From contig SZZY01000008.1 of NCBI GenBank assembly GCA_009830035.1, positions 124,001 through 188,000 of the forward strand: a DNA stretch of 64,000 nt, in the 5' to 3' direction. A program made the position numbers and the translations under genes. The notes beneath the pieces are model-generated. The model did no database searches. It was not told where the DNA came from and saw nothing but the letters and a program-made list of their open reading frames with translations. This DNA comes from Pantoea sp. Eser. Lineage in GTDB: Bacteria > Pseudomonadota > Gammaproteobacteria > Enterobacterales > Enterobacteriaceae. This document shows positions 44,880-55,974 of the stretch, piece after piece (positions within the stretch are counted from its first letter, which is position 1; each line of letters starts with the position of its first letter).

Positions 44880-44921
44880 GAATTTCTCCGCGTTTTGCAC
44901 ATTCATTTCGCTGGTTGGCTT

Positions 44922-44950
44922 ATTATGGGGATCGGTTTGACGGTTTCAAG
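44922..44950 (-). promoter_or_regulatory. sigma-32 heat-shock promoter of grpE
   Basis: The minus strand reads CTTGAAA, a 13-bp spacer and CCCCATAA, matching the sigma-32 consensus. Confidence 0.85.
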
Positions 44951-45002
44951 GGAACCTATCACATTGTCTTGCCGTTTTGGCTTAATAAGGAACACCCACT
45001 CG

Positions 45003-45881
45003 ATGAACAAACACTTTAACTGCATTGGTATTGTGGGTCATCCACGCCATCCCACCGCGTTAACCACGCATGAGATGCTCTGGCGCTGGCTGACCGCCAA
45101 AGGTTATCAAGTGATCGTGGAGAAGCAAATCGCGCAGGAGCTGGCGCTACACGACGTCCAGACCGGGACGCTGGCTGAGATTGGTCAGCAGGCGGATCTG
45201 GCGGTGGTGGTCGGCGGTGACGGCAATATGCTGGGCGCGGCCCGCGTGCTGGCGCGCTATGACATCAAGGTCATTGGCATTAACCGCGGCAACCTCGGCT
45301 TTCTTACCGATCTCGACCCGGATAATGCGCAGCAGCAGCTGGATGAAGTGTTGCAGGGCAACTACTTCGTTGAGAGCCGCTTTTTGCTGGAAGCCGAGGT
45401 ATGTAAATCAGACTGTTCGCCACGCATTGGTTCGGCAATCAATGAAGTGGTGCTGCATCCCGGTAAAGTGGCGCACATGATCGAGTTTGAAGTCTATATC
45501 GATGAAGTGTTTGCCTTTTCCCAGCGCTCAGACGGCCTGATTATCTCCACGCCCACCGGTTCCACCGCCTACTCGCTTTCTGCCGGCGGCCCGATACTCA
45601 CGCCTTCGCTGGAGGCAATTGTGCTGGTGCCGATGTTCCCGCATACGCTGTCGGCCCGTCCGCTGGTGATTAACAGCAGCAGTACCATCCGGTTGCGCTT
45701 TTCTTCACGCCGGAGCGAACTGGAGATTAGCTGCGACAGCCAGATTGCGCTGCCGATCCAAGAAAGCGAGGATGTGCTGATTCGGCGCAGTGCCAGTCAC
45801 CTTAATCTGATTCACCCTAAAAATTACAGCTATTTCAATACGCTGAGTTCGAAACTGGGCTGGTCAAAAAAATTGTTCTGA
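45003..45881 (+). CDS. nadK: NAD kinase
   Basis: The 292-residue kinase makes NADP+ from NAD+ and ATP. The GGDGNML motif and the glycine-rich [21 protein letters not shown] segment are intact. The length equals E. coli. It is divergent from grpE and upstream of recN. Confidence 0.96.
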   Translation: MNKHFNCIGIVGHPRHPTALTTHEMLWRWLTAKGYQVIVEKQIAQELALHDVQTGTLAEIGQQADLAVVVGGDGNMLGAARVLARYDIKVIGINRGNLGFLTDLDPDNAQQQLDEVLQGNYFVESRFLLEAEVCKSDCSPRIGSAINEVVLHPGKVAHMIEFEVYIDEVFAFSQRSDGLIISTPTGSTAYSLSAGGPILTPSLEAIVLVPMFPHTLSARPLVINSSSTIRLRFSSRRSELEISCDSQIALPIQESEDVLIRRSASHLNLIHPKNYSYFNTLSSKLGWSKKLF

Positions 45882-45941
45882 AAAGCCGCGCCGCCTCTTT
45901 ACTGGATAAAATTCCAGTTTATACTGTATGAAAAACCATAT

Positions 45942-45957
45942 GTGTTTATTCATACAG
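45942..45957. promoter_or_regulatory. LexA box before recN
   Basis: GTGT-N8-ACAG at 45942-45957 differs in one core base from CTGT-N8-ACAG. A further CTGT half-site lies at 45924. recN is a strong SOS gene with multiple LexA boxes in E. coli. Confidence 0.6.
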
Positions 45958-45965
45958 GTGAACCT

Positions 45966-47627
45966 ATGCTGGCCCAACTGACCATCAGTAATTTCGCTAT
46001 CGTTCGTGAGCTCGACATTGATTTCCAATGCGGTATGACAGCAATCACGGGTGAGACCGGTGCCGGTAAATCTATCGCGATTGATGCCCTGGGATTATGC
46101 CTAGGCGGTCGCGCAGATGCCGACATGGTGCGTCAGGGTGCTAGCCGGGCCGATCTTTGCGCCCGCTTCCAGCTTAAGTCCTCCCCTTCTGCTCAGCGCT
46201 GGCTGGTGGATAACCATCTGGATGATGGCAATGAGTGTCTGCTGCGGCGGGTGATTAGCGCGGACGGACGTTCACGCGGGTTCATCAACGGCACGGCGGT
46301 TCCGCTGTCGCAGCTGCGCCATATCGGCCAGCTACTGATTCAGATTCACGGCCAGCACGCGCACCAGTTGCTGCTCAAGCCCGAGCACCAAAAACACCTG
46401 CTGGATGCCTACGCCGGTCATGACGATCTGCTGCAGCGCATGCGTAGCAATTATCAGACTTGGCACCAGAGCTGCCGCACCCTGGTGCTGCATCAGCAGC
46501 AGGCTCAGGAGCGTGAAGCGCGTCGCGAGCTGCTGCAATATCAGCTGAAAGAGCTGAACGAGTTTGCGCCGCAGGCCGGCGAATATGAGCAGATTGACGA
46601 AGAGTACAAGCGGCTGGCAAACAGCGGACAGCTGCTTTCGACCAGTCAGCAGGCGCTACAACTGCTTGCGGATAGCGACGACAACAATCTGTGCAGCCTA
46701 CTCTACAGCGCACGTGAGATGCTCTCTGAGCTGACCTCGCTGGATGAGAAACTGAACGGTGTTTATAACCTACTGGAAGAAGCGGCCATTCAGCTGAGTG
46801 AAGCCAGCGACGAACTGCGTCACTATTGCGACAGTCTCGATCTTGATCCGAATCGCCTGTATGAACTGGAGCTGCGCATTTCACGCCGGATCGCCCTGGC
46901 ACGTAAGCATCACGTTACGCCGGAAAATCTGCCCGAACTGCATCAGCAGTTGCTGGCGGAAGCGGAGCTGCTGTCACAGCATGAAAGCTATCAGGAGAGC
47001 CTGCAGTCACTGGTTGGCGAGCACTATCAGGCTGCCCTGTTAAGCGCTGAGCAGCTTCATCAGCAGCGCACTCAGTACGCCGAAGAGCTGCAGCAGCTGA
47101 TTACCCAGAGTATGCATCTGCTCTCTATGCCGCACGGCCAGTTTAAGATTGCCCTGACCTTTAACCCGGAGCAGCTGACTGCAGAAGGCGCCAGCCGCAT
47201 CGACTTCCAGGTGACGACTAACCCTGGTCAGCCGCTGCAGCCGCTGGGCAAAGTTGCCTCCGGCGGTGAGCTGTCCCGTATCGCCCTGGCGATTCAGGTA
47301 ATCACCGCGAAGAAAATGGAAACGCCAGCGATGATTTTCGATGAAGTCGATGTCGGGATCAGCGGTCCGACCGCCGCCGTGGTAGGTAAACTGATGCGCC
47401 AGCTGGGTGAATCAACTCAGGTGATGTGTTTGACTCACCTGCCTCAGGTAGCAGGATGTGGTCATCAGCACTTCTTTGTCAGCAAAGAGACCGATGGCGC
47501 AATGACTGAAACCCATATGCAGCCGCTGGACAAACGCGCGCGGCTGCAGGAACTGGCGCGACTGCTGGGCGGTAGCGAGGTCACACGCAACACCTTGGCT
47601 AACGCCAAAGAACTTTTAGCCGCCTGA
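45966..47627 (+). CDS. recN: DNA repair protein RecN
   Basis: This 553-residue SMC-like ATPase acts in double-strand-break repair. Walker [17 protein letters not shown] is near the N terminus and a long coiled coil fills the middle. The ABC signature [16 protein letters not shown] and Walker [12 protein letters not shown] are near the C terminus. The start at 45966 ([16 protein letters not shown]) gives the E. coli length. Confidence 0.96.
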   Translation: MLAQLTISNFAIVRELDIDFQCGMTAITGETGAGKSIAIDALGLCLGGRADADMVRQGASRADLCARFQLKSSPSAQRWLVDNHLDDGNECLLRRVISADGRSRGFINGTAVPLSQLRHIGQLLIQIHGQHAHQLLLKPEHQKHLLDAYAGHDDLLQRMRSNYQTWHQSCRTLVLHQQQAQEREARRELLQYQLKELNEFAPQAGEYEQIDEEYKRLANSGQLLSTSQQALQLLADSDDNNLCSLLYSAREMLSELTSLDEKLNGVYNLLEEAAIQLSEASDELRHYCDSLDLDPNRLYELELRISRRIALARKHHVTPENLPELHQQLLAEAELLSQHESYQESLQSLVGEHYQAALLSAEQLHQQRTQYAEELQQLITQSMHLLSMPHGQFKIALTFNPEQLTAEGASRIDFQVTTNPGQPLQPLGKVASGGELSRIALAIQVITAKKMETPAMIFDEVDVGISGPTAAVVGKLMRQLGESTQVMCLTHLPQVAGCGHQHFFVSKETDGAMTETHMQPLDKRARLQELARLLGGSEVTRNTLANAKELLAA

Positions 47628-47813
47628 TAGCGCACTTTTTTAACCTGACGTGGTCATATGCATGCTCTGTAGAGGTTCCCAATAGCGAAAAAGTTTATTA
47701 TTATCGGCACTTATGTCGCCAAAGTAATAAAGCCTGCCGCAGGCAGAGTTCAGATTTTGTTGGCAAAAAAACAGCCTGTAAAAGGCGTTTGGCCACGGAA
47801 AAGGAATGTATAG

Positions 47814-48161
47814 ATGCGCTGTAAAACGCTGACTGCCGCGGCAGTGGTAACGTTGATGATGACCGCTGGATGTTCCACCTTAGAGCGCGTGGTATATCGT
47901 CCTGATATCAACCAGGGTAACTATCTGGTTGCCAATGATGTGGCCAAGATTCACACCGGTATGACCCAGCAGCAGGTGGCTTACACGCTCGGTACGCCAA
48001 TGATGAAAGATCCGTTCGGCAGCAACGTCTGGTATTACGTGTTCCGTCAGGAACCAGGCCATGAGCGCGTACAGCAGCAGACGCTGACGCTCAATTTTGA
48101 TGGTAACGGCGTCCTGACCAATATCGACAATAAGCCGAATCTGGCGCAAAAAAGCGACTAA
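47814..48161 (+). CDS. bamE: outer-membrane assembly lipoprotein BamE
   Basis: The 115-residue lipoprotein of the BAM complex has lipobox TAGC (Cys near residue 20). The domain [21 protein letters not shown] is typical. It is full length and followed by a strong terminator. Confidence 0.95.
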   Translation: MRCKTLTAAAVVTLMMTAGCSTLERVVYRPDINQGNYLVANDVAKIHTGMTQQQVAYTLGTPMMKDPFGSNVWYYVFRQEPGHERVQQQTLTLNFDGNGVLTNIDNKPNLAQKSD

Positions 48162-48176
48162 CCAAACAACAGACAG

Positions 48177-48206
48177 CAAAAAAGGCGCACTGAGCGCCTT
48201 TTTTAT
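48177..48206. terminator. bidirectional terminator between bamE and rnfH
   Basis: The stem aaaaaggcgc/gcgccttttt is flanked by A and T runs. Confidence 0.85.
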
Positions 48207-48250
48207 GCTGCCGACGATCACCAGGGCATTGCTGTCCTGCTGCCTGCTGT

Positions 48251-48544
48251 TTACTTTTTAGCAGATGCTGAGCGCTCTGCGCGTTGACGACGTAGCTCTT
48301 TAGGATCGGCGATCAACGGTCGATAAATTTCAATCCGATCGCCTTCATCCACTACATCACTGAGCTTTACTGCCCGGCTGTAGATACCTACTTTATTGCT
48401 GCTGAGGTCGATTTCACGGCGCAGTTCTAGAATTCCGGATTGCTGTATCGCCTGCTCTACCGTGCTGCCCTGCTCCACTTTGACGTAAAGCTGGTATTGC
48501 TTTTCAGGCAGCGCGTAGACCACCTCAACCGAAATATCAGACAC
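48251..48544 (-). CDS. rnfH: RnfH family protein (RatB)
   Basis: This ubiquitin-fold protein of about 97 residues is close to E. coli RnfH (96): [15 protein letters not shown], then [19 protein letters not shown]. The GTG at 48544 overlaps the ratA stop (GTGTCTGA), so the pair is translationally coupled. Its biochemical role is not established; related operons suggest a toxin-antitoxin-like link. Confidence 0.9.
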   Translation of the reverse strand: MSDISVEVVYALPEKQYQLYVKVEQGSTVEQAIQQSGILELRREIDLSSNKVGIYSRAVKLSDVVDEGDRIEIYRPLIADPKELRRQRAERSASAKK

Positions 48545-48971
48545 TGTAAACCTGTTTGGCACGCTGCGTGAAAGCCTGCACCATACTGTTGGCCAGCTCT
48601 TTGAAGATCCGACCAAAGGCCATCTCTACCAGCATGTTGGTGAATTCAAACTCCAGGCTTAACTCAACCTTGCAGGCGTCATCGCCCAGCGAGATGAATT
48701 TCCAGCCGCCGGTCAGCTTACGGAACGGCCCGTCAACCAGCTGCATATGAATGCTCTGGTTATCCGTCAGGGTATTGCGGGTGGTAAATGTTTTGCTAAT
48801 GCCTGCTTTGGACACATCCACGGACGCGGTCATTTGATTCTCTGACGCATCCAGCACGCGGCTTCCGGTGCAACCCGGCAGGAATTGCGGATAAGCATCC
48901 ACATCATTTACAAGTTTGTACATCTGTCCGGCACTAAACGGGACCAGCGCCGAACGACTAATCTGAGCCAT
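48537..48971 (-). CDS. ratA: START/coenzyme Q-binding family protein RatA
   Basis: The 144-residue SRPBCC/START-fold protein is related to COQ10. E. coli RatA blocks 70S formation when overproduced. Conserved [14 protein letters not shown] and [12 protein letters not shown] segments are intact. It is divergent from smpB. Confidence 0.93.
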   Translation of the reverse strand: MAQISRSALVPFSAGQMYKLVNDVDAYPQFLPGCTGSRVLDASENQMTASVDVSKAGISKTFTTRNTLTDNQSIHMQLVDGPFRKLTGGWKFISLGDDACKVELSLEFEFTNMLVEMAFGRIFKELANSMVQAFTQRAKQVYSV

Positions 48972-49130
48972 AATGTTTCCTGTCCATCACGAAACCGCTG
49001 AATAATAGCATTTTCAGCGATTAAACAAAAATGCCCCCTGAGTAAGGGTGTGCTAGAATATCCCGTTTCCTGCTGCCCCGCTGGACTGGGGATGCGATAA
49101 CCGACTAAGTGATGTAAAATACGCCGCACT

Positions 49131-49613
49131 ATGACAAAGAAAAAATCACACAAACCCGGTTCTGCCACTGTTGCCATGAACAAACGCGCCCGCCACGAAT
49201 ACTTCATTGAAGAGGAGTATGAAGCGGGATTATCGTTGCAAGGATGGGAAGTTAAATCACTTCGTGCCGGCAAAGCCAACATCAGCGACAGCTATATTCT
49301 GCTTCGCGATGGCGAAGCGTTCCTGTTTGGTTCAACCTTTCAACCCTTAGCCGTTGCCTCCAGCCATGTGGTGTGCGATCCCACACGTAGCCGTAAGCTA
49401 CTGCTGAAGCAACGTGAGCTGGATTCACTGTATGGCCGCGTCAATCGCGAAGGTTATACCATCGTGGCGCTCTCGCTCTACTGGAAGAACGCCTGGTGTA
49501 AACTGAAGATTGGTGTTGCACGCGGTAAGAAAGAACATGATAAACGTGACGATATCAAAGACCGCGAATGGCAACTGGATAAAGCACGTATCATGAAGAA
49601 TTCAAAGCGTTAA
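49131..49613 (+). CDS. smpB: SsrA-binding protein SmpB
   Basis: This 160-residue OB-fold protein binds tmRNA for trans-translation. The N-terminal [26 protein letters not shown] and the basic C-terminal tail ([16 protein letters not shown]) are present. It lies immediately upstream of ssrA, as usual. Confidence 0.97.
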   Translation: MTKKKSHKPGSATVAMNKRARHEYFIEEEYEAGLSLQGWEVKSLRAGKANISDSYILLRDGEAFLFGSTFQPLAVASSHVVCDPTRSRKLLLKQRELDSLYGRVNREGYTIVALSLYWKNAWCKLKIGVARGKKEHDKRDDIKDREWQLDKARIMKNSKR

Positions 49614-49656
49614 GCGCTGGATTCTGACCTGCTTTTTTGCTAGTATTCGAAGTTCT

Positions 49657-50019
49657 GGGGCTGATTCTGGATTCGACGGGATTGTAAAGCCTTAGGAGCA
49701 TGCCGAGGGGCGGTTTGCCTCGTAAAAAGCCGCAAAAAAATAGTCGCAAACGACGAAAACTACGCACTAGCAGCTTAATAACCTGCTTAGAGCCCCCTCT
49801 CCCTAGCTTCCGCTCTTAAGACGGGGATCAAGAGAGGTCAAACCCAAAAGAGATCGCGTGGATGCCCTGCCTGGGGTTGAAGCGTTAAATCCAATCAGGC
49901 TAGTCTGTCAGTGGCGTGTCCGTTCGCAGCTGACCGGCGAATGTAAAAACTGGACTAAGCATGTAGTTCCGACGGTGTAGTAATTTCGGACGCGGGTTCA
50001 ACTCCCGCCAGCTCCACCA
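49657..50019 (+). ncRNA. ssrA: transfer-messenger RNA (tmRNA)
   Basis: The 363-nt RNA has the same length as in E. coli. The 5' end ggggctgattctggattcg pairs with the 3' end ..gccagctccacca to form the alanine-tRNA-like domain with G-U wobble. The tag frame reads ANDENYALAA followed by TAA. The 3' end is a common integration site; an integrase stub follows within 140 bp. Confidence 0.98.
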
Positions 50020-50053
50020 AAATTCTTGGTTGATGGTTACCAGAACCATCATC

Positions 50054-50074
50054 GAAGTCCTGAGAGCCCGCAAG
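50054..50074 (+). repeat. imperfect direct repeat flanking the island, left copy
   Basis: The 21-mer gaagtcctgagagcccgcaag recurs with two mismatches at 59771-59791. The copies bracket the low-GC island. Neither contains the ssrA 3' end, so they are not a classical att duplication. Confidence 0.5.
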
Positions 50075-50099
50075 GCGTAAGTAAGTCTTGCGGGCTTTT
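50063..50099 (+). terminator. terminator after ssrA
   Basis: agcccgcaag pairs with cttgcgggct and is followed by TTTT. Confidence 0.7.
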
Positions 50100-50139
50100 A
50101 GGCACCTCATAAAGCATTATTGTTTTTGAGGTGCCTAAA
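50097..50139. repeat. 13-bp perfect inverted repeat before the integrase
   Basis: tttaggcacctca (50097-50109) and tgaggtgcctaaa (50127-50139) are perfect complements 17 bp apart. They may be a terminator or an integrase-related arm or operator site. Confidence 0.7.
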
Positions 50140-50156
50140 ACTATGGAAACCCGGCA

Positions 50157-50424
50157 ATGGCAAGACAAACTAAACCTTTATCCGTCAAGGAAATCGAATC
50201 CGCCAAACCCAGGGAGCGGACTACGTTCTTTATCATGGCGATGGCCTTGAGCTACTCATCAAATCAAGTGGCAGTAAAATCTGGCAGTTTCGCTACATTC
50301 GCCTTGTCACCAAGAAGCGTGCGAAGAAGAGCATCGGCCCCTATCCGTCAGTCACACTTGCCGATGCTCGAAGCTATCGGGCTGAATCCCGCCGCGCCAA
50401 CGGCCTTTTTGTTACAGCCCCGTA
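50157..50424 (+). pseudogene. tyrosine-recombinase integrase, 5' stub
   Basis: The N-terminal arm-binding domain of a P4-type integrase is visible: MARQTKPLSVKEIESAKPR, then in another frame DYVLYHGDGLELLIKSSGSKIWQFRY and KKSIGPYPSVTLADARSYRAE. A frameshift lies near 50215. The gene stops after about 85 codons; the catalytic R-H-R-Y part is missing. Its place and direction right after ssrA fit an island integrated at tmRNA that can no longer excise by itself. Confidence 0.85.
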
Positions 50425-50518
50425 ATTCTTAAGTTTCACCTAGACGGGCAGGTTATTCTGTATACTGCTCATGAATGCTTGTGATTTCCCTCAATATCTT
50501 GATATGCCGTGAAAACAG

Positions 50519-50911
50519 ATGGTTGCAAGCGGCTTTGGCAGTGCAGACTGCATCTTTGCCTGTCATCCCAGAGATAAGCAGGATGCGCGGGCAGCGATTA
50601 CCGCAGCTAAAACGGCTGGTGCAAATTTTGAAGACTTTGAGAAAGAAATGGTCTGGCATATTTATAAGCAAGTAACTACACAAGGAATGCTACAAACTCA
50701 CATCGCTAAAGAGGTTGCCACCGCTAAAAAATGTGGTGATACAACGCGCCGCCAATGCGGCTCGTTCTTATATACGTACACATCTAATTACGGCACCAGC
50801 CCGGAAAATCAGGTGATTCGTCCAATGATAAAGCCATCAAAGTGTGCTCGGTTATATTGTTATCAGGCAGCATCTATCGCCAGTCGGTGCATTTCATTAA
50901 GAGCAAACTGA
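50519..50911 (+). CDS. hypothetical protein, uncertain
   Basis: This open frame of 130 codons has a plausible helical start (DARAAITAAKTAGANFEDFEKEMVWHIYKQ). The amino-acid composition degenerates after about residue 72. There is no clear ribosome site and I recognise no family. It may be a decayed gene whose end was altered by a frameshift near 50725. Confidence 0.3.
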   Translation: MVASGFGSADCIFACHPRDKQDARAAITAAKTAGANFEDFEKEMVWHIYKQVTTQGMLQTHIAKEVATAKKCGDTTRRQCGSFLYTYTSNYGTSPENQVIRPMIKPSKCARLYCYQAASIASRCISLRAN

Positions 50912-51072
50912 CGGATAGCCCTCGTCTCTGCTTCATCTAGCACATATATGCCAATCAAGATGTAGAATGCTTCATACCACTTGTAACTCAGCATGTTTCC
51001 TGTTGAACGGTAACTGGAACGGAACTCAGCGGTAGCGCTAATGATAACCAGTAGCAAGTCGACATTTTTCAT
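50863..51072 (-). CDS. small hypothetical protein
   Basis: The 69-residue protein starts MKNVDLLLVIISATAEF and has a strong aaggag site 5 bp before ATG. The N terminus is hydrophobic; the C terminus (LDEAETRAIRQFALNEMHRLAIDAA) is helical and charged. The family is unknown. The ribosome site is the main reason for accepting it. Confidence 0.45.
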   Translation of the reverse strand: MKNVDLLLVIISATAEFRSSYRSTGNMLSYKWYEAFYILIGIYVLDEAETRAIRQFALNEMHRLAIDAA

Positions 51073-51337
51073 TATGGCTCCTTAAGTTTGCGCGGGGGGT
51101 ATCTCGCACTTCACTGGTGGTGATCGTGCCATCACGACAAAATTCAAAAACACTATTATTTCATGGTTTTCAACGCTAACTGGACGTGCAGCGTTTTCAG
51201 TCCATCTTTGGTAACTGCTCGGGATTACAAGTAATAATCCCCCCGTAATTATTTTTAACTGTAATATTAATACTATAGATTTAGCTGTAGTGATGCGTTT
51301 TTGATGTCTTTTTTACATAAGTTAAGGAGGAGAATTA

Positions 51338-51592
51338 ATGAATATTCGATTTTCTATAACCTGTTGCGCAATTATCACTCTAATAGCGAACTCACCTGCG
51401 TGGGCGGCTCCAAATCTCTCATTCAGACAACAAAATAGCGCGTACTTCGCTACAGCAACAAATTCTGAGGATAGAAGTTATAATTGTAGCGGTACAGTCA
51501 CTGCGAGCTATTCTGATTATGGTGACCAAAAAACTTCAACGATTAATGTCAGTTATCCGGTTCCTGCGAAAGCTAACAACCGAGATGTTTGA
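51338..51592 (+). CDS. small secreted protein, unknown
   Basis: The 84-residue protein has a strong aaggagg site and a clear signal peptide (MNIRFSITCCAIITLIANSPAWAA, cut after AWA). The mature part has a Cys-containing, Ser/Thr-rich beta-like stretch (NCSGTVTASYSDYGDQKT). Its stop comes soon after a beta-strand pattern, so it could be a truncated end. No family is recognised. The following 400 bp up to the helicase hold no gene that I can support. Confidence 0.6.
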   Translation: MNIRFSITCCAIITLIANSPAWAAPNLSFRQQNSAYFATATNSEDRSYNCSGTVTASYSDYGDQKTSTINVSYPVPAKANNRDV

Positions 51593-51999
51593 AATTGGCA
51601 GACATAATTTACTATATCCTTTTCACCGAATGTAAATTGCAGCTGACTGACAGCATTGTTCTTGGTCAGGATTTTCAATCGTTTGATGATCGCCTTCGGC
51701 CATTAACACACGTCACTTTTACAATTTTTTTGGGTACATACATACAGAAACATGAATCCATAATATCTTATTGCATCTATCAAATAATTAGGTTGGCATT
51801 AATGAATGCTCCCACCCCACTGAGCAACTTGCTAGACTCATCCCCCCCTGCGTAGCCTCAAAATCTGTCTGCCATCAATTGGGAAGTACAATAAGTGCGA
51901 GGTGGGGTGAGATTTAGTCAAACCCGTTATTAACAGGACGGTAAGCAACTACTGGTCTACACCTATCAAGGAACACAAATGAATCAAAAATCAATGTCG

Positions 52000-54180
52000 T
52001 CAAATACCGAGCGCGCGCCTGATGAAAGTCTGATCCGCGTGCCCCATTGATAGACTCCAAATGTCATGAGTATCCCGAAGATACTGGCACAACTCATCCA
52101 CATCAGCCTGGTCGGAAAATTCCAGCAAGTCTACTAGTCGGTTTAACGTTTGAATGGGAATACCAATTTCCTCCAAGGCACTGACACCTGGCGGTAAATG
52201 GAAACTCTCGAACGCCAATTTGACATGCGTGTAATCGACTTTGCTGCGGATACCTCTCTTCAACGCTTGGTACTTGACTACATCCTCCATCAAGCCGAGA
52301 ACCTTAGGTAGGGTGTAACCAAAGGTATTGGTAATGAGCTTCAAATCATTGTTAAGGGCGATGGAAAGAGAGCGCTTCTCCTCTTCAGACACCCACTGTC
52401 GTGAGCGAATAATCTGACTTTTCACATATTCCGAATAGCTTGTCGCATTTAAATAGCCGGCAAGTTTAGCGACCATGACATCCGTAGGATTAACAGGGAC
52501 TCCATTGCGACTAAACGTAGAGGGAACCAGTCTGGCAATAATCTTTGCAAAGGTCTTGAGGAAGTTTGTCGCCGGGGTCCAGTGAAACACCAGCGAGGCA
52601 AATTCGGTGTCGTCCATCATCTCGCACATGCTTTGCAGCACTTCGAGTTGCTCAACACGGAAGTACGAGTGCTTCTTAACAAGGTCGATGGAAACACGGT
52701 CTTTTATAAAAACCTCATCAAAGCGATCCTGTGAAAACTTGGACAAGTGGTCCGGTTGAACGCTGGCTAAGAGGTTGATTGGGGTATCGATGTCCTGAAT
52801 ACCGAGCGGAATATCTACTTCTTGATTGAGGTTGTCTTTCGGGATTTCTTCCAGGCAAAATATTTTGCCCACGAAGTGAACTCCCATGCGCCCGGCGCGC
52901 CCCTTGATGTTCCCATGGGTAAATTTGTCGATGCTGCGAGGCCCATCGCGGTTGTCGTAGATCACGACGTTTTTGGCGATAGTGTTGACACCTTCAATGA
53001 TCGTGGAGGTGCAGAGTAAGAAGCGCAGTTTCCCAGCATTGAATTGGTCGGCTGTATATTGATGCAGCGCCTTCGGCAGAGCGCCAAAATGTAATCCGAT
53101 ACCGTTTCTGATTGCAACCGTGTAATCCCAGTCGGCATCGAACTCTTCACTGACCCAGTCAACATGAGGACTCTCAGTCAGTGTGCCATGCCCGATCTTA
53201 ATTAGCTCACGTGCCACCCGGCCGGCAACAGTTGGTGACTTGCAATAGATGATCGTTGCGCCGATGCATGCGTGCGCGATCTCCGCCAGCGCGTTGAGCT
53301 TCGCTTCGTCGTCATTCGCTTTGATGCCCAACGTCTTGACATCTAGCGCGACCGTGTTGAAGTCGGTGGAAACGAAAGTGTGCGGATACCCAAGTCTTTC
53401 GAGGCCGCGAATGCTGTTAACGAACGGTCCAGTCAGGTAAAACTGCTTGGCGGCCTTAAGCAGCTTGCTCAAAGCAATGTTGAGCTCAACGACTCGCTCG
53501 TCCTGATGATCAATGCTCCCGCTTTTGAGTTGCCGGAACACCAACTTGTAAAAGTCGTCAATGACGAAGAGGTCGATGTCGACGATGTCGTCACGCTCGT
53601 TCACCCGCTCCTGCGTTAACACATAGACAGCCTGATCGGAATGGCACAGTTGGGAACTGTGGTGGATGATCTGATATCGGTCACCGAATCGCTCTTGCAA
53701 CCGGCGACGGGTTTCGTCAGCAAGGGCCACTGTGGTAACAACCAGAACGAGCCGCTTCAAAGTTCCCATGCCGAGCAACGAATCGACGATTGCGCTTTTA
53801 CCCATGCTTGTAGGTGCGCTCAGCACCACATTTTGACCTGACTTGAGCAGATCGAATATGCGGAACTGCATCGAATGGAAAACGTAACCATCCGAGAATG
53901 GCGTCCGGTACAGATCTAGCACCCTCAAATCGTCCGATGTCAGGTCGGTGAACTCCTTTTTGAGGTAAGGGAACAAACCTGATTTTCACACCATATTTTT
54001 TAAAATTGTGGTGTGCTCGGAAAACTTCTCGCGCGAATCAAGAGCAAGCACGATTAAGTCCCGTCCCAGGTCATACGAAACTGGATTCGACAACAGCTTA
54101 TTGACCGCAAACAGGTAATCGAACGATGAAAAGTCCTCACCCTACAGGCTGTGCTTCGCCTGTTCATAGACTTCCTTCAT
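52000..54180 (-). pseudogene. superfamily 2 helicase, HamB-like, with two in-frame stops
   Basis: From ATG at 54180 one frame of 727 codons runs to 52000, broken by TAG at 54142-54144 (codon 13) and TGA at 53986-53988 (codon 65). The downstream 658 codons are intact. Motifs, in full-frame numbering, are Walker A APTSMGKS (about 123-130), the Walker B variant VIDDFY (about 207), STIIEGVNTIAKNVVIYD (about 392) and GRAGRMG (about 427), typical of Ski2-like helicases such as HamB of Hachiman. Its ATG overlaps the stop of the nuclease gene (ATGA), so the two form an operon. A restart at or after 53976 would keep the whole helicase core. Confidence 0.75.
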
Positions 54181-55793
54181 ACGACCTCCCTCACCTTGTC
54201 ATCAACCAATTTGGTTAACCGCTCAAGACTCGGAGCTGGATAGATGAACACGTGGACGCAAAGTTCCGCGAACGGCGAATCCTCGATAAGTTCAGCCGCG
54301 AATTTTTCGAACAGCACCGTCGTTTCCTTCTCTAGGTTATCCTCGAACCCCGGCGTTTCAGGATCGGTAAGCAGTTTCGAGTCGTAAGCCCACGAACAGG
54401 ACAAATGTGAAGCGATCGAGGTGAGCGTCGAAAGGGTGGCTACCATCGAGTATTTCGTCAATGTCGTGGCGAAGCAGGTAGTTATCGTCTTTAATGTCGA
54501 GGATCTTTCTGCGTGCTGTATCGATGCAATCCGAAATGTCCTCGTACAACCGATCCGTATCTCCGGCAATCTGACGGCAATGTCTATATCAGTCACCAAT
54601 TCGCTGAAGCCAATCCAGAGCTGATCACCTTCTGGATCGCGGCGAACGATGTGCACGTTTTCAAGAATTTTTTCGGCCCCTACTTTTTCCACGTATAGCA
54701 TGCAGGGGATAGGCTGGCTTTCGTGGTGCTGCCGGATCGTTGCGTGCAACAGCACTCGACCCAAGAATTCGCTGACGTCATGGAGCGATTTGAAGACGGA
54801 TGTCTTTAGCCGTTCTCGTTTTTCAATGAATGTCAGTTTATGAATATCAGACATTTCTTTTGGTCGGAGAAAGACCTCATCCAACCATTGGCAGACATTA
54901 TCCGCGATGTGCTTGTAGCGGTATTTCTTAAGCGAGTACTGCTGATGTGGAACCTGACCTTTACGCTTAGCGCAGACCGAAGCCATAGGCGCTCTGAATG
55001 GCGTAAGGATGTGGGGTAAGTCCCGTTTGACATAGATTTTGCGGCCTGACCGAGATTGGTCATATTCGACACGCAGCTTGAACCACTCAAGTAGGTCTGG
55101 TCGAAAATAGGACTTGTCATCAGCACTGTGAATACGTCGAGAATGCTCGCCCTTGCGCGTCACGGTATCAAGGATGCGGCACCAAATGTCTTCGGCGACG
55201 GTTTCAGAACTGAGAATAACCCCATACAGATCCTGGGAGGCCAGCCGTATGTTCTTGATCCCCAAGAGTTCTATTTCTCGCAGGGATGAAAATACTTCCC
55301 ATGTAGCCGCATCGATCCAATCTGAAACGCTGATGCCTGAGGCTGTTAGGTAATTGTCTGTGCGTTTGTTGAGAGCGTCGATGAGTTCCTGTCTACCTAG
55401 CTTATCTGGGCGGGCGTTTGGGCTGATCGTTAAGAACTCAAGGGTTTTGTTGACCTTTTCCTCTGTGACGATGGAGTACCTACGGCCAAGGGCCGCGTCC
55501 GACTCACACTGCATTGATTTGTGCAAAATTGAACTGCAGGGGATCGTCTTTTTATCAGCACCTTTTGAATTCTGAACGATGTCCGAAATGTTTCAACGTG
55601 TTTTGCCGGTGCTTTTTACCTGAACGAAGTCGATGTATCCATCATATACAATATCGATATCGTCTGTGACCTCGCAGCGAACACTGCGGATAGTCTTGTC
55701 ACGAAGCATTCGGGTGACATGGTAAGCGGCTACGCAGTCCTGAAATAGGAAACCGTGCTTGGCGGCTACTCCGCCTGAATCGTTCGATTCCAT
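54177..55793 (-). pseudogene. DUF4297-like nuclease fused to a HamA (DUF1837)-like domain, broken
   Basis: The gene starts at 55793 (MESNDSGGVAAKHGFLFQD). Residues 1-66 have the DUF4297/Cap4-type PD-(D/E)XK pattern E-V-x-DDIDIV...DFVQVKS. A TGA at 55593-55595 follows, where Trp is likely (TGG to TGA), and then 200-plus codons continue in the same frame. The C-terminal part resembles the HamA/DUF1837 domain: AYDSKLL, PFAELCVHVFIYPAPSLERLTKLVDD. Two further frame changes (about 54560 and about 54385) lie between, where YEDISDCIDTARRKILDI reads in another frame. The domain identities rest on motif recall and are moderately sure. Confidence 0.65.
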
Positions 55794-55974
55794 TTAGACA
55801 TCCGTGACAATTTTGTGAAAATTAAGAAGATTTTATGACACAGTCCAATCGGATGACTGAATCATCACCAGTGATCTAAATACTTCACACCGTTCTCGGT
55901 CGCAGGTATCAAACTTTTCAGGACTCCATAAATATTGGAACCAGGAAGTCTAACTTGGTTATATAACATACTGT

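Noticed and set aside
51589-51855. 88-codon open frame after the secreted-protein gene
   Set aside because: No ribosome site, odd composition, and the start lies inside the stop region of the previous gene; it looks like AT-rich noncoding DNA.
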